Positions 35,301-48,720 are shown, counted from the stretch's first letter. The stretch: DNA of 64,000 nt from Phallusia mammillata (GCA_003260075.1 QLIY01000036.1:276633-340632); one strand, 5' to 3'. Numbers and translations: made by a program. The notes: generated from the sequence alone by a model not told the origin.

Positions 35301-38300
35301 TTGCGGCTGGTTCTGATTGTTCGGCTTGTTCTGATGGTTCAGCTGGTTCCGATGGTTCGACTGGAGCTACTGGTTCTACTACTGCTACTGGTTCTTCTTT
35401 TCCTTGACTCTCTTCAGCTTGTTCTAAAACATGAGACAACTCTCGTTGAAATTTAACCCATTGGGAATTTGAAATTGTTTTTCATGCCTCGAGGCTTAAT
35501 AATATCATTTGCATACAACGTTGATAATGAACTCTCAAGAATTCTAGTTTGACTGCCAGGTATAATTGCCACCGGTAGACAGATCATATTGGTCGTGGCG
35601 CATTGCTTTCGTGTCAGGATCACTGCATATCAAATCACATTCAAACAAACTTTACGCTTCAAGAATAACCCACATAACAGGATGTCAAAAAAGACCAACA
35701 ATCTGAATCGAAAATGCCATGTGTTAGTGTTTTAGTGAACGTTAAATTGCATGGTCAGACAACGCAGGTTGTTTAAAAGTCAATGATTTCTCAAATATTA
35801 GAATGGCATATGGACACACATTTTGTCGTAAAGAGTCACAAACGGTTGACGATTATATCAGAAAAGTCTTGCTGCGAGAATTAGCTAAGATCAGCCAACT
35901 ACGAGCGTTAAAGGCCTTTTTATTGGGGTATGTTTAACAACAGCCTTGAGTGATAGTCGATCTTGGGCGTAACTGATATCAACAGAGCGTGTGTGTGCGC
36001 ACTTATTATATGCCGAGAATAGCATTACAGCCACTAGACCGAAAAATGCTCTGGGACTGGTAAATGTTTTCCACTTTGAAACATTAACCTATGAAAGTTT
36101 TAAAGCGCAAACCATTATCAATCTTGTAAAATGATATCTGATATTTTGAATGCCTTAATTACCAGTAACTTTTTTTTTGCAAGCAAAAATTACCAGTAAC
36201 TTTTTTTTGCAAACATAGCGCTTTGAGACATGGTAGCTGCTTTGACTTTTGAAAACAAGTCATATGCGATGGTACTAACTAAGCCTTGAGGAGCCACATG
36301 CGATATATCTTTTTTTTTCTGTTAGGTTACCGCAGCAATATTGCTCTGCAACCATAGCCATACATTAAATGAAAAGTAGCAGAAATCCCATACAACGTTG
36401 CCTATAGCTGGAAGCAATAAGGTTTAGGCATTAAGGCACATTCCAGTGTGCCTATATTGACAATATAACGTGCAAAGCTGTGGTGTTCTTTATATTGCGC
36501 TTTCGCGGCATTGCGGGCAAAAATAGGCCCCGGGGCATAGGAAGACTAAACTAATTGCACGCTTGTGTTGGTGAGAGCGTTAGCTGTTGCATTTGTGGTG
36601 AAAGTGGTAAAAATAGATTGTAAGGAGCAAACGATACTTTGCAGGGTGCAAAATATAAAACAGGTCGATTCCTCATGCATCTACAAGGCATTTAAACAAC
36701 AGCACGGCGGTGTAAACTGTGTTTAGCATTAAGGGGACCCAACACATTTTTTCCAACACTTGTATATGACCCCAATTATAACAGTAAAATTGGATGAAAT
36801 ATGTGCATGAATAAATCTCGCTTTTTGACTTATGTTTCGGGCAAACTTACAATGAAACTACGTTTTGATAATTTCTTAGGCTGCCATTAATGGAAATTGA
36901 CCCCATTAACAATTGATTTACACTTTACTTTGACTCTGCATCATAAGAATTTCTGTACATTGCACAGCGGAACCGTGGCCCGAGTTATTTGTCTGTGACG
37001 TTAACGGACAGCTCGCGCTCTCCATTGTTTACGCGAAGCGTGACAACAAAACGCTTGAAGGCACAGGAATGCGCAGTAAGCCTGGTTTCAAGGCGCGGAT
37101 CTTCTGCTGTTGCTGCCAATTACAGGTCCTGCACCAGTTGTTTAGTGTCTTATCTCCACCCCAAGGGTGCTTCGTCTCCCATGAGAAAGCAAGAGACAGC
37201 GCACGCGTTTTATACATCGCAGGCCCACATACTTTCGGTCTAAAGTGGCCCGATACAAGTTCCTTTGATTGTTCATCGCTTAACCAACGAACGTTTGCTT
37301 GACACGCGCAGCGCCAACGCCAACGCCACTTGGACCTTGTGCATGGGATTCACAAACCGCCGGTTCTACAGTCACATCTACTCCCGGGCCGTGTTGAGAA
37401 CGGCCGTGTAGATTCGTGGGAAGAAGTGAACGCAGGAATTTAAACAGTGATAAGCCGAAACAACAGCATGATTTACCATGGCATCAAACCTCTTGTAGCA
37501 AAACAACAGGAAAGTCTCGGATTTAGAAAGTCAACAATACGCTAGTCTTGTGTAATAAAATTTGTTGGAAAAACCACCACTTGCAGTCAGATTGACAAAC
37601 AAGGATACCAATTAAGATCACAATACACACCTGGAGCAGCTGGTTCCTCTTCTTTTGTTTCTTCATCAGCGGCAGCAGCCTCTTCCTTGGGAACTTCTTC
37701 TTTGGGTGTTTCGTCTCCATTAGGAGCAGGCTCTTCTTTTGGGGCTTCTTCTTCTTGAGTTGATTCTTTGGGCGTTTCATCTTCATTAGGAGCAGTCTCC
37801 TCCTTAGGAGCCTCATCCTGCTCTTGGGATGGCTCTTCTTTAGTTGCCTCTTCCGCTGCAGGTTCCTGTTAAGAGATACAGTTAGAGAGCACAGTCAAAA
37901 CTGGTTAAAATCTAATAACAAACCTGCTCCTCTGGCTTGGCTTCTCCCTCTTCCTCTTTTACTTCATCCTCCTTTTTCTCTTCTTTGTTCTCCTCATCAT
38001 CACTCTGATAAAACAAAAAAATACATTAGGCACTCGTAATTGATTTGGTGGCTTTAACCATTACAGCACGTTACAACAAAGATATGAATGTTATGCAACA
38101 AAATACGTTGCCGAGGTTTGTTATGGGAAAAGCAAAATCAAAACCACGTCAAGTCAAACAGCTTGGTCGACCAACCGTGAAGAGGTAGATAAAGCGACCT
38201 TTGTTTTCACTCAATCGACCATAACTCGGTAAGTGCGTCCAACAAGAAACCTCGTTCCACTATCGCTCCGAAATATAATCTAGGTTTTAGTGAAAGATTT

Positions 38301-41300
38301 TTGTCTGTTTTAACTGAAGATGGGCAGGTAACAAATTGGGTCAGACTGGCATTCTAGGTGTGGTTGTGGTAGATAAATGGGTCAGGAGGTAAATTACCCT
38401 TGTAGGTTTCTGATACGCCACATATAAGTCTTGGAGTACCGGAGTAAAATATGCCTGAGTGATGACTCATAGCAACCTCATTTGATGAAAATCACGCTAG
38501 AAATGCAGACTGTAATTTTAACTGGAAGTTGCTTGCATTCCTATGATTCAATTTCACACAAGGCCAGTCTAAACTCGTAATAAATAGCGAATTCCTTTGC
38601 GACAATTCACTCTCTAATTTTCGACATTGCTGAGCGCTGACATGCAGTCAAGGTGAGAGATCAACACATAGCATACATTCCTCAAGTCAAGAAGTGAGGT
38701 ATGTAAACAGTATGGGCAAAAAACAGCCCTGTGTGCGTCATAAGTTCGTGCCTGTGCCGCTTATTCACATTCACTCTCAAGATTGGTTTCTAACTATCTT
38801 TATACAGCCAAGGGTTAAATAACTGAAACGTAATTTATGTTGCTAAAAAACTCGGGTTGATTTGCTGGAAAATTCAAGGTTAATTGCATGAAGCTTTTCA
38901 TGTGAATTGAAACTATAGCAGCTTAAATCGTTATGACGAATATAGGTCAATTGCTAAGTCATCGAGCAAAGAGATAGGGCGTGACAAAAATAAATCCACT
39001 TTTAACGAACCAGGGCTGGTCATTTTCAGTGGACAGCCAAGCCAGATAAACTGTGATAAACACAACCCACTACAAACACCACGGGGAACAACATAGCCCG
39101 AGCCTGTCAAGACGACGTTTGTGGAGATAAGCAAGCTACATGGGGACTCGTTGGGTAGTATCCCGGTCGTTTCAGATGCCAGGCAACAAAACGGGCATTT
39201 AAACCGGCTTGTGTCAATATATTTTCGCCAGGAGACGCTGGTAATATAGAGTATGGTATGTGGCTTAATAGATAAATGGGAGCTGAACAGCGATGGTATA
39301 TGACATAAATCTAATTGCGCATTATATATCTTGTTTAAAAACAATAAAAGGCGCTATATAAACATGGCCATTAGCTAGCTGCTAGACTCACAACGCATGT
39401 GAACATTTATATACTTGCACCAAATCAGTGAAAATTACTAAGTTGACTAAGCGGAAAAGGGGCTGTGTACAGAATAAAAAAGCCTATGCATAGTTTGTTA
39501 ACACCCAAAAAGAAGCTGCATTGACAGTGCAAATCTCAGTCCATACTTTGACTGAAACAAACTTGAAAATATTTTACACCAGAAAATACATTTCATGTTA
39601 AATCGAAAGCAGGAAACTTGAGGAACTCGTTTATGAACGCAGCTGCCAATAGCGACCCCATTAACAGCGGTAATAACTTCCTCCGTCCAGTGGCGTCGTG
39701 TTTACCCAAGAGTCGTTGAAGCAAAAAACAAACACAAGCGACAACAAGATGTTTGAACAAGTCAGATTTTGTCCGTAGACTCTACACGACGATTGACAAA
39801 CCTCATTTTCGGATCGTTAAGATCCAGGAGGTCCAGGCTAATTGGGTTAGGGACTTCCAATCCAATTGAAACTGAGTTTAAAATGTGACTTTTGTTTTTA
39901 TGCGAAGGCTACGATTGTGCATAAGGTTTCAAAACACAAAATGTACAATTTGGTTTCAACAATAAAACATTCTTGCAAATACTCTGTTTCGAAGATAAAG
40001 ACGTTTATTAGGCCTTTTGCGTTGGAAAGCAACTAAAGTCAAAAAAATTAAAACTTGTTCTCCTAAATTGAGGCCAGAAAATCGTTTTCGCTGTTTTTAC
40101 TACATGAACATTTTAACATGGCTTTACCAAATTTATGTTGTGTTACGTTGAATGCTTGAGAAATGTTCGTAGGCGTAGGCGTTAGGCGCCTGTTACCGCG
40201 AAATCACACAAGCTTGGCCTTGACAAAAGCAAAGCAAGTTTAAATATAATTTACTTTCGTTACTTGCGCGTTTCACGTAGGACAGTTATCAAATTACGCC
40301 TTTGAAATTCAAGAAAACGTTTGAAACAAAGATATAAAGGGATAAAGGGTGTAACATCACTGATAATAGCATGTGCATGTGCATTTGCTTTTGAATAATA
40401 AAGCATGTCGTTTTTTGTGTCTATTTGGGCCGCTTTTCCTCATTAAAAAATACCCGTTTATTAAAAAGTCTTTAGTAAAAAAAACAGCGTCGTAAACAAT
40501 GAACGCTGTACTTTTTTACGAGGGTTGTGACAGCAGACGTTGATCCCGAAAATGGGGTCAATTGTTGTTTTTGTAGTCGGACCAAGACTTACACACAAGA
40601 AAACAATTACATTTTCTCTACAAGCAACCGCACGATTGCAAATACCAATATAACTGTGCCAGAAATGCTACATGTTGTAGGTCGTAAATACCTTTGCGGA
40701 TTTAAAGCGCTTTATGTCATCAGTGCATGACAAATATTTGCCGCGGTTTGTTCAAATCGGCAATTTTACAAATTATATCATATTAGCCACTTAAGATTTC
40801 AGGTGTATAACTAGCAATTTTTAACAATGCCAAAAAGCGAAGAAACTATTTATTTGCAAATACTACGAAACGTTGCAACCTTAGCCAACACATTTAGTTT
40901 TAGATTGTATTTTGACACTAACCATGAAAAACAAGTTGTATATACGACATTACAGTTAAACACTAATCTAATTTCAACAGTAACCCTACTCCTTTAAATT
41001 TTAAATGTTACGTCGCAAAACAGTTACGAAACTGTACTTACAACAAATAGTCGAAACAAGAAAACAAAAAATCTTAAACCAAATAATTCTAATAACAACC
41101 TTAGTTTTTCCCACCAATGCACCCATGTCCATCTCAATTAGAAAAGCTAAGAAGAATTACAAAAAGCAGCAGAAGAGTTTATAATAGCACTCAATTTGAA
41201 TACACTGCGTCTAAATTAAACACCTCTTTGCAGTAACACTGTTACTAAGTGTATGAAATTAACTGAGGGGGAATTCAAGTCACGTTCCTTTTGGTTATCA

Positions 41301-43094
41301 AGGGGGCCCAGACTATTACGTCAAGACACAAGAATAGCTGCATTGGTTAAGCAAGGACTGCTTTATGTCTAGACTTTACTGCATCCTGATAAGATGACTA
41401 CTGAAGAACGACAGCCGCTCAAGAAGACAGGAAATGCCTAAATGCAACGGGGCAATTTTTATGTGGATTGTGCATTAGGAATTCACGATAAAGTGGACGT
41501 TCTTACCTTAGTTTGTCTGTATTTTCGTTGCCAATTTTTAGTTTCGTTGCGGCTTTGGTGCATAAGAAGGTGCTAGTGCAATATTGGGATAAATGCATGC
41601 GTGTTACTTTAAAATCACACATCTCAACTTGCGCGACTAGATACCCAAATTGAACAACTAACGCAGTTTAAATGAAACAACTGTGGCCAACAAAGTGTTG
41701 CTGAAATAGTGTGTCGAAAAAGGGGCGAAACTGAGCCGTATTTATTCCAATAACCTTCCAACGCAGAGGCTCACATATGGCAAAACTCGTTGTCATATTA
41801 TAAACCAGGGTTCTTAACCAGGGTTACACGCGCGCCCATGGTGTGCGAGACGTGTTTAAGGGCGTGAAAATGCTTTATGATTTGGGTAAAGGAGTTGGTT
41901 TCAAGAAAATACAACTGGGGTGCGAGTACTGGTGGGTTACTTTAAATAGGTGCTTACAAGGGTGATTCAGACTTAATCTTATGGACACAGAAATACGCAG
42001 TTTATCGCATCACACAAAATCTCTTTATTTGTTGTCGTGCTAAAATGCCGAATCAATATCGCTTAAGCTAGAGTCGCCCCAGAGTCGCTTGCTCGTTAAT
42101 GTAATTTCCTTTGAGGTATTCAAGACCCGCTTGGGTGCCGTCGCAGTACAAGCGTTGACGGAGATGCGTAAATTCTCTAGGGGAGCTTTGAATGATTCAC
42201 TCAACTCAACACGCCAAGTATTCAGGTTGTAACAACATTAGATATTGTGAAATATTAGATTAAATTGGTCCATGAGTCAGAAACTATTCCTGATAAGCGT
42301 TGTCTTGTTGTGGTTTTTGTGGAACTCACAATATGCAAATGGTAATAAACTGCAATGCATCGGTAGCTATTCGGTTATACCGGATTCTTAAAAGCTCTGT
42401 TTGATACAAATAAACCCCAAAAGGGCCCATGTGCTGCTGCCAAAACTCAAACAACTTTGAGGGTTTGGGTATTATTAATGAGGTTTAATTTGGTGCAGTT
42501 ACACAAGAAAAGTCACAACCATAATGTGAACTTTTTTGGAGTAAATTAAGTGGTGGCTAATTTTGTACCTTGCGTAACAGTTGTAATTCAACTTACACGC
42601 AGTCGTCAGAAACGGCTATAAACATGGTATTTAAAAGGGCATCAGCGTCACCATGTATTGCCAGCTCAAGTCTCATGATCTGGTTTAATGCCGATTTGAG
42701 AATACAATATCCCAGTGGACCGTGTTCGCCCTTTGTTTGCGGTTATAGTACAAGTACAACCAAGAAGTGTGGCTTTCCTATACTGCCATGTTACATACGC
42801 TATAAGTCTATGACCCTTTTAATGATTTTGCTATGCACGGTTCACGATATAAATGGACATGAATTTATCATCTACATTTAACAGATGTTTTTTCGTGACA
42901 TTTTATAATTGGTTGAACAACACATTAAAAAGTCCACGTAGTCGTACATGTTTCCTGCTACTGCTTCGTGTACTGCAATGTACACGGATTTGGGCAATTA
43001 CATACCTTGTCCTTCTTGCTACTTCTCCTGCCAATGTTTCCGAAGAAATTTCTGATAGAACCGACGAACCCAGGTGACCGAGAACCCTGGCTTG
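32306..43094 (-). CDS. Acidic Glu/Pro-rich protein, multi-exon (MARCKS-like locus, 3' part)
   Basis: Seven minus-strand exons in perfect phase: 43006-43094, 37924-38004, 37631-37865, 35259-35423, 35033-35109, 34471-34771 and the terminal 32306-33387. All borders are GT-AG. The first ends with a basic, aromatic patch (GFVGSIRNFFGNIGRRSSKK) of the type that binds acidic membranes. The rest is low-complexity, very rich in Glu, Pro, Ala and Gln (repeated KEEP, APKEE and SEPAEP), and ends GYMSFAVV. Exon 43006 must be entered in phase 1, so it cannot directly follow the phase-0 exon 45886-45978. Either a GTGAGG donor at 43704 inside the big upstream exon (which gives phase 1) or an unseen exon supplies the join. 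Alternatively, exon 37924 can follow 45886 directly in phase 0, skipping 43006, for 677 residues. Probably alternative 3' parts of one gene. Acts at the inner plasma membrane or cytoskeleton by analogy (inference). Confidence 0.7.
38005..43005. other. Large intron of the acidic-protein gene
   Basis: About 5 kb between the exons at 43006-43094 and 37924-38004. No strong exon, repeat array or G-run was noticed. The absence of G-run joins makes this one of the cleanest parts of the window. Scattered reading frames under 140 codons (38931-39344, 42570-42881) lack splice context. Confidence 0.5.
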
Positions 43095-43465
43095 CTGAAA
43101 TGAAAAAAAACTCATGTTAGTACACAAACAAAACCAATGAGAGGAATTCAGGCACAACGATTTCAACGCCGTTTGCGAAGTGTAACCGTGCGCCAAAACA
43201 GACGCCCAGCTGTCGTGGTGTCTGCGTTTAAACCACTGTCTCTGAACTTCAACTGAACCGTTACAGCCCTCATACGGGAGCAAAACCATGGCGGAATAAG
43301 GTCAAGCTGTAAAATTGTGCTCAATGTCGAGACATAAGTTTTATCAAAAAATAAATAAATACGATTCCTTATGCAATTTTGGTATATTGCTTGAGAATGT
43401 GTAGTTACATGGGGCTAGGCCTGTCAAGCGTACAAATATCTGATCGTTTGTTGTCTAGAGTAAAG

Positions 43466-45978
43466 CTATTTACTTTCAGCTGGCTGTTCTTCTGCTTTCG
43501 GCTCTTCCTCGGCTTTTTCTTCCGCTTCCTTTGTGGCCTCCTCTTCTTTCGGAGCTTCTTCTGCAGTTGCTGGCTCTTCAGTGGCGAGAGCAACTTCATC
43601 TGCGGGGGCTTCATCCTTTGCCTCCTCCTGCTGGGTTTCCTCAGCTGGGGCACCCTCGGTTTTTGCGGGAGCCTCCTCTTCAGTTTTGGGTTCCTCTTCC
43701 TCACCCGGTTTCTCGCCATCAGCTTGTTCCTCTGGTTTTACCTCTTCAACCTTCTCTTCGGCATTGTCTTTGTTTGCCTTTTTGTTTGAAGTGCGCCGTT
43801 TTAGGGATGCGAAGGTGCCGCTAAGAATCTTCTTAATGCTCTTTCCTGTTTTCTTCGGCGCTTCTCCTTTCTCTTCCTCTTTAGCTGGCTCCTCTTCCTT
43901 AGGAGCTTCCTCAATTTCTTCGGCTTTAGGAGCAGTTTCTTCCTCTTTAGGTGCATCAGCTGCAGGTTCCTCAGGTTTTGCCTCTTCTTGAGCAATAGGG
44001 GCAGCTTCTTCTGTTGTTTCAGGAGCTGCTTCCGCTGGGTTTTCCTCCTCTTTGGGAGCTACCGGTTCTTCCTCAGTCTTTGCTGGTTCTTCTGCAGGAG
44101 GAACGTCCTTAACTTCTTCTTCAGTTTGCTCTGGTGCAGCATCTGGTGTTTCTTCCGTTTTAGCGGTCTCCTCCACTTCTTCAACCTTCGCAGCATCTCC
44201 TTCCGCGTTTTCTGTTTGTTCCGGGGCAGGAGGAGCTTCCTCGGGTTTTTCTTCAACAACTTTGTCTTGAGCAGCGTCCTCTGGTGGTGGAGTAGTGGGG
44301 GCTTTCTTTCCGAATGGGAGTCCCTTGGGGAGTTTAAACTTGATAGGTGACTTGGCTTTCTTGGTCTGGCCGTTCTTGGCGCTCGTTCCGTTTCCATTTA
44401 CGTGAACTTCGACCTCGGTGTGAGTATCTTTGGCGCCATTTTCTCCGACGTCACCGTTTACTTTTTGATCGTTTTCCTGAAAAACACAGAGTGACTGTTT
44501 AAAAAGGTTTTTGGGCTGGTCAAAATATACCTAGGTCTTGCCTTCATCCGCACCGGTGAGACATTTATAGATCGTTAAAGAGTGCGCGCTGTCTACAGCT
44601 TACATGTCAAGGCCAACGATTTAAAGCAGTACTCTATTAGTGACAGCGCTTTGTTGTATCTTGTGTTTGATATAGAAGATTACACTTCGAATTGCAATTA
44701 TACGACTTAAATGAATTTGCGTTGACCGCAGTAAATCAAAAAACTTTTGATAGGACTCTATCGTGTGTTTTCATTTGAAAATGTTTAAACGACTCTTTGA
44801 AGATACGAAAGTGACATGTCTTTAGTATGATAAAGATTGAAAAACATCGTGCCTTCCACTCGTTAGATATTTACGCCTTTCTCAGATTACAGTTATTCGA
44901 ATTGCGCAAGAGGCATATATGTTATCTAACGATATGTTGTCTAGTATTGACAAATTTTGATAACTAGAGGCTGTTAGGGATTTCAGCGTTGACAGATGTA
45001 TACCGAGAGAACGAACTAAGCCATAAAACTTTCTGTGTTCTATGACAATGAAGTAGATATTGATTTGTCAGCTATACTAAATGACTAAGTGCTGAGTAGA
45101 ATGCATGCTGTGTAAATTTATTGCACCCGGTCGGTCAGTATGGTCAGTCACTGTAATTAGTCAATGGGGGAAGGCATGCTGATTTGCGCATTAGCAGCAA
45201 AGAGAGAAAACAGCTTTGCGCAATGAGCATGCTTGGAATGTGTGATTATAGCTACTGCGTCATCGAAGACAGATGCATGTTGAAAATTCCCATGAGCTTC
45301 GGACGCTCAAAGGGTCGCAAGGCGTAATCCCTAGTCTCTTAGGGGCCTCAGGGCCGGAATAATGTTTGCGTGGATTAACAAAACGTCTGCCATCTGTTTG
45401 CCTTTGCAATATCGTGGTCTGCACCGGCCCCGCATACCCATATGTCGAGTGCAAGTTACAGTCATTAATACTTAATAAGACTCTGACGCCGACGCTTGTT
45501 AGGGAATAATTTATAGTCAATTTTAGATGGCGAGTGTCACCCTACGTCCATCCATAATGCACTTGATAGGCAAAATGCGCTCTTGGCGACAAATTTGTTG
45601 AGGTTACAAAGTGCAAATGTACGATTGATTTGTAACTTAATTGAGCCAAACAAGACATATGTACCAATAATTTACAGGTAAAGACGAGTAAAAAATTAAA
45701 CTTCTTAATGAATACAAAGTCATTTTTTTGCAAAATCCAAAACTACCATGCCGTGTTGTAGGTATCGTTTAAGAATACAAAACTTTTAACGTACAAATCA
45801 TGTGTGCTTGCCGATTTTCGTCTACATTTATACCGTTTTAAACAACGGTAGATTATGCCCATAAACTAACATACGTTAGACTTACCACTGGTTTAATTTG
45901 TCCATCAGCTACAGCTGGGGCCTCTTTAGCAGGTCCTTCATTAATGCTGTACTTTTTCTTGCTTCCTACGTTCCCCAT
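43466..45978 (-). CDS. MARCKS/BASP1-like myristoylated acidic protein
   Basis: Two minus-strand exons, 45886-45978 and 43466-44476, phase 0, 367 residues. The start MGNVGSKKKYSINEG has Gly2 and Ser6 followed by lysines, a typical N-myristoylation plus basic membrane anchor, close to BASP1 and MARCKS starts. The splice joins GQIKPV to ENDQKVNGDVGENG. In vertebrate MARCKS proteins the single intron falls at NGQ/ENGH.K.NGD (the MH2 region), so both the sequence and the intron position match. A basic patch KSPIKFKLPKGLPFGKK lies near residues 73-89, and an effector-like peptide GKSIKKILSGTFASLKRR with flanking lysines near 239-267. It holds serines, hydrophobics and lysines as in calmodulin/PKC-regulated effector domains. 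The remainder is Glu/Ala/Pro-rich. AKAP12-like is an alternative label. The large exon may also splice onward to 43094. Confidence 0.75.
44477..45885. other. First coding intron of the MARCKS-like gene
   Basis: Intron with GTAAGT donor (45885) and TTTTTCAG acceptor (44477) on the minus strand. No other feature was recognised in it. Confidence 0.6.
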
Positions 45979-46010
45979 GACGGTTTAGTTGATCTGAGAA
46001 TCGGTTGCAA
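45979..46010 (-). promoter_or_regulatory. Possible 5' UTR acceptor of the MARCKS-like gene
   Basis: Reading the minus strand toward the start codon, CGATTCTCAG is followed by ATCAACTAAACCGTC and then ATG. The TTCTCAG could accept a 5' UTR exon or a spliced leader 15 bases before the start. No TATA box could be assigned. Confidence 0.3.
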
Positions 46011-46099
46011 CGAATATATGAGCAGTTTCACGAGTGAGGGCAGCTTTTTATTACGCTACAACAAACAGGCAAAAACTTTAAAAGACCTGTAACACAAAC

Positions 46100-47258
46100 A
46101 GTGATTTAGAATACAGCTTTAGTATGGTCCAAACGTGTTTTCGACATGGTTAAAGTACTCCTGTTAAACACCGCAAAAGTTAAAAAACACCTGTATGCAA
46201 ACACCACACTATACCAACTTTTTTTTATATGTTAACTAACTATTGTCATTACGAACAGATACACATTACCATGCCAATCTATTCCGAGTCAGCAATCCCT
46301 CTTACCGCGAGTTTTTAGTGTTCTCAGGAAGCAACATGCGAAACATACCAATGCTATAATGTTCATCTCGCGTACATGTGTTATTGCACCACAAAAACGC
46401 CGAAGCATGGCAAACTGAAGTGTTTATCGCAAGGCGTTTCTTCCAAGAACAGTTTAAACAGAGTGTAGTGAATTCCTTTGTTGCTGAACGAAGCATATTT
46501 CCTAGCTGCCTATATTGGGAATTGCAATAGCGCAGATGCCAGTGTGATGACGCAATGTGGCTAGAAAGGGGAGGGAGGGCCTGTTTGCTGACGTTGTTTG
46601 TTTAATCTGCTTGGGATTAGTCTGCACCCTTGGTTGCAAAATAATGCCGTCAAAGCAAACTCATTAGCGCTGATTACAGGCGTTTTTCAAATGACTACAA
46701 ACCGTAAATGATTATTGTCGTCGATCCCGACAAACAAACAACGAAATGATAATACAAAAGTGCGTCCAGATAAATCAAAACGGGTGAAAGCGTTTGACTA
46801 AAGGTTTATCTCAAAGTTGCACCAACAAACATTTGCTCCTGACATATTTTTTTTCTTTATACAACATCAGTAAAAAAGGACAAATACGAAAACATTAGGC
46901 CATTACATGATCAGTAAACCGCATTGATGAGACAATATGGGTCAAAACTGCGTACACGATCTGCAGCTTTTTTGACAAATAAACATCGCAATTTAACCAG
47001 TTAAAACAGAAACATAAGCAACCCTCGTAAACATGAATCACAACACAACTTTACAAGGTAGAAATCTGTTGCATTATCCGAACATACAAGCGGAAACCTC
47101 ACGTTGCACAAACACTTGATTCAAAAAGGATAAACACGAAAATTAACAAAACTGAACAGAAGCGATCCTAAGCGATTACATCTTAGCCCAAGCCGCAAGT
47201 TAGAAAATTTACTGCAATTTTACATACTGATCATCTACAAATGAAACTTCACGTTGCA
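46100..47258. other. Upstream region of the MARCKS-like gene, no gene seen
   Basis: It probably holds the promoter on the minus strand. A TGATGACGCAAT (CRE/AP-1-like) lies at about 46545, beside a G-rich GGGGAGGGAGGG at 46568. No coding sequence is supported. Confidence 0.3.

Positions 47259-47352
<94 letters not shown>
47259..47352. other. 94-base G homopolymer
   Basis: Longest G-run in the window. No obvious duplicated flanks here, so it may stand for a gap between unrelated contig ends. Poly-Gly and poly-Pro frames across it are artefacts. The GC rises to the right (47353-47580). Confidence 0.8.
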
Positions 47353-47354
<2 letters not shown>

Positions 47355-48720
47355 TGTGCGGATTGTGCGCAGTCGGGACTTCAACAAAATCGCCATAATC
47401 CTTTGCCGCGCGATGACATCCAACACCGAGGGCGTGTTGGGCTAAGGGTGCTTTACCTGGTCCTTAAGGTTACGTCATACCTATTATTGTCTGCAGCAGG
47501 AGAAACGCAGACAGAAGTAGGCGACTGAGAGGGATTGGGCGAGGAGGAGTCGTTGTTGAGTGAAGCGACTATGGAGGCGAGAATTGACACCTGTCTGACA
47601 AGTTGCTAAATAACATGTTTACTGCAGCTTGCCTGCTTCGCAATGACCCGAGAAATATGTTTGTTTTTAAGCGGACTAAAAAGAGGCAGTATGTCCTCTT
47701 TTAGCGATACCATCCATACTCTTTTATTTTAGGCATCCTTTTACCTAGAAACACTGTTTGTCTGGGTTACATGTTTTTAGCCAAAATAGAAATATTTTTA
47801 CGAATTTACTTTCCATTTTTAGGCAAATTTGCACAGTGACCACTGATATACAAAAGAATCCTTGTATTTGTGCCAGTTTCTGACGAAGTTGGGCAAATAA
47901 CCTATGGCAGAAAAACGTAAAAGTTTTCTCTCGTTGCAAAGTAGTTTTTTTTTTATTTTTTACTTTAAAGTTCATGGACATTAACTCCTAACAAGCACGG
48001 TCGTTTCTATATAAACTCAGCGTTCGAACACGGTGCTACTGCTAGTATAACAAAACCAGAATGTCCATTCAACATTTTCTTCTAATGTTTTTTGGCTAAT
48101 TTCTAGCTAAACAAGATCTTAAGCACCCACTGTCCCACTATGCACTTCCATTATCTCTGCAAAATCTACTACAGGATATCGTGCTGCCCAACTTTTTTCG
48201 CCTTTTGGTTAACAAGCAAAAACCTGTAGACATTCCAGAGCGCGTGCCGGTCTAAAACAAAACAAAGACTGGAAATTACACAAAGCAACGCAAAAACATG
48301 GCGCGACGCGGGGCGCGAATAATCCTCCGCGGGTTGAACGAACCACCGCCCTTCCAGTGAAGTTTTTCTGGGACCATTTAATTGCTAGAACTGCGGCGTT
48401 GAGCTTCAGGCTTCGCGCGCCCTTTTTCCTCAACGCGATAAAGGCGAGAGAGACGGCGATGTGGGAAAATTGAGGAGAGAAAAAAATCGAAGAGAAGTGA
48501 GAGAAGGAGAAATCGGCAATGGCTGACCTACTTCCCAAAGATTTTCTGCGCGCTTTTCTATCTCTTGTGTTTACGCGCGGTACCGGTCGTAGGCCAAGCG
48601 TGAAACGGGCATAGTACTACCAGAGAAAATGCCAAATTCCGCAAATAGCTAACAAGGAACTTCTTCTTTTCTGATCTCTTTCTGTCTCTTCAGCTGTGAG
48701 CTCAGTAAGCCCCGGGCGAA
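47353..48720. other. GC- and CpG-richer spacer, no firm gene
   Basis: CpG-rich stretches lie around 47390-47580 and 48240-48610. A short plus-strand frame begins with ATG at 48520 (MADLLPKDFLRAFLSL) for 31 codons, and a minus-strand frame covers 48209-48538. Neither has splice support or a known motif. It could be a promoter region for an unseen gene. Confidence 0.35.

Noticed and set aside
35262..35456. Leu/Val-rich plus-strand frame resembling a membrane protein
   Set aside because: Antisense of the repeated SEPAEP exon 35259-35423.
38931..39344. 137-codon minus-strand frame in the large intron
   Set aside because: No splice borders, no family resemblance, and it sits inside an intron of a phase-consistent gene.
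42903..43289. 128-codon minus-strand frame containing HGYTSQ and SSRKHVRL
   Set aside because: It overlaps the real exon 43006-43094 in another frame. The exon borders and the phase of the next exon favour the frame ending RRSSKKDK.
43379..44350. Leu/Phe- and Ser-rich plus-strand frames
   Set aside because: Antisense shadows of the MARCKS-like acidic exon.
47235..47528. Poly-Gly and poly-Pro reading frames
   Set aside because: Produced by the 94-base G-run; the flanking residues show no motif or splice support.
48209..48538. 109-codon minus-strand frame beginning GSRSAIADF
   Set aside because: GC-rich stretch with no start context, splice site or motif; chance frame.
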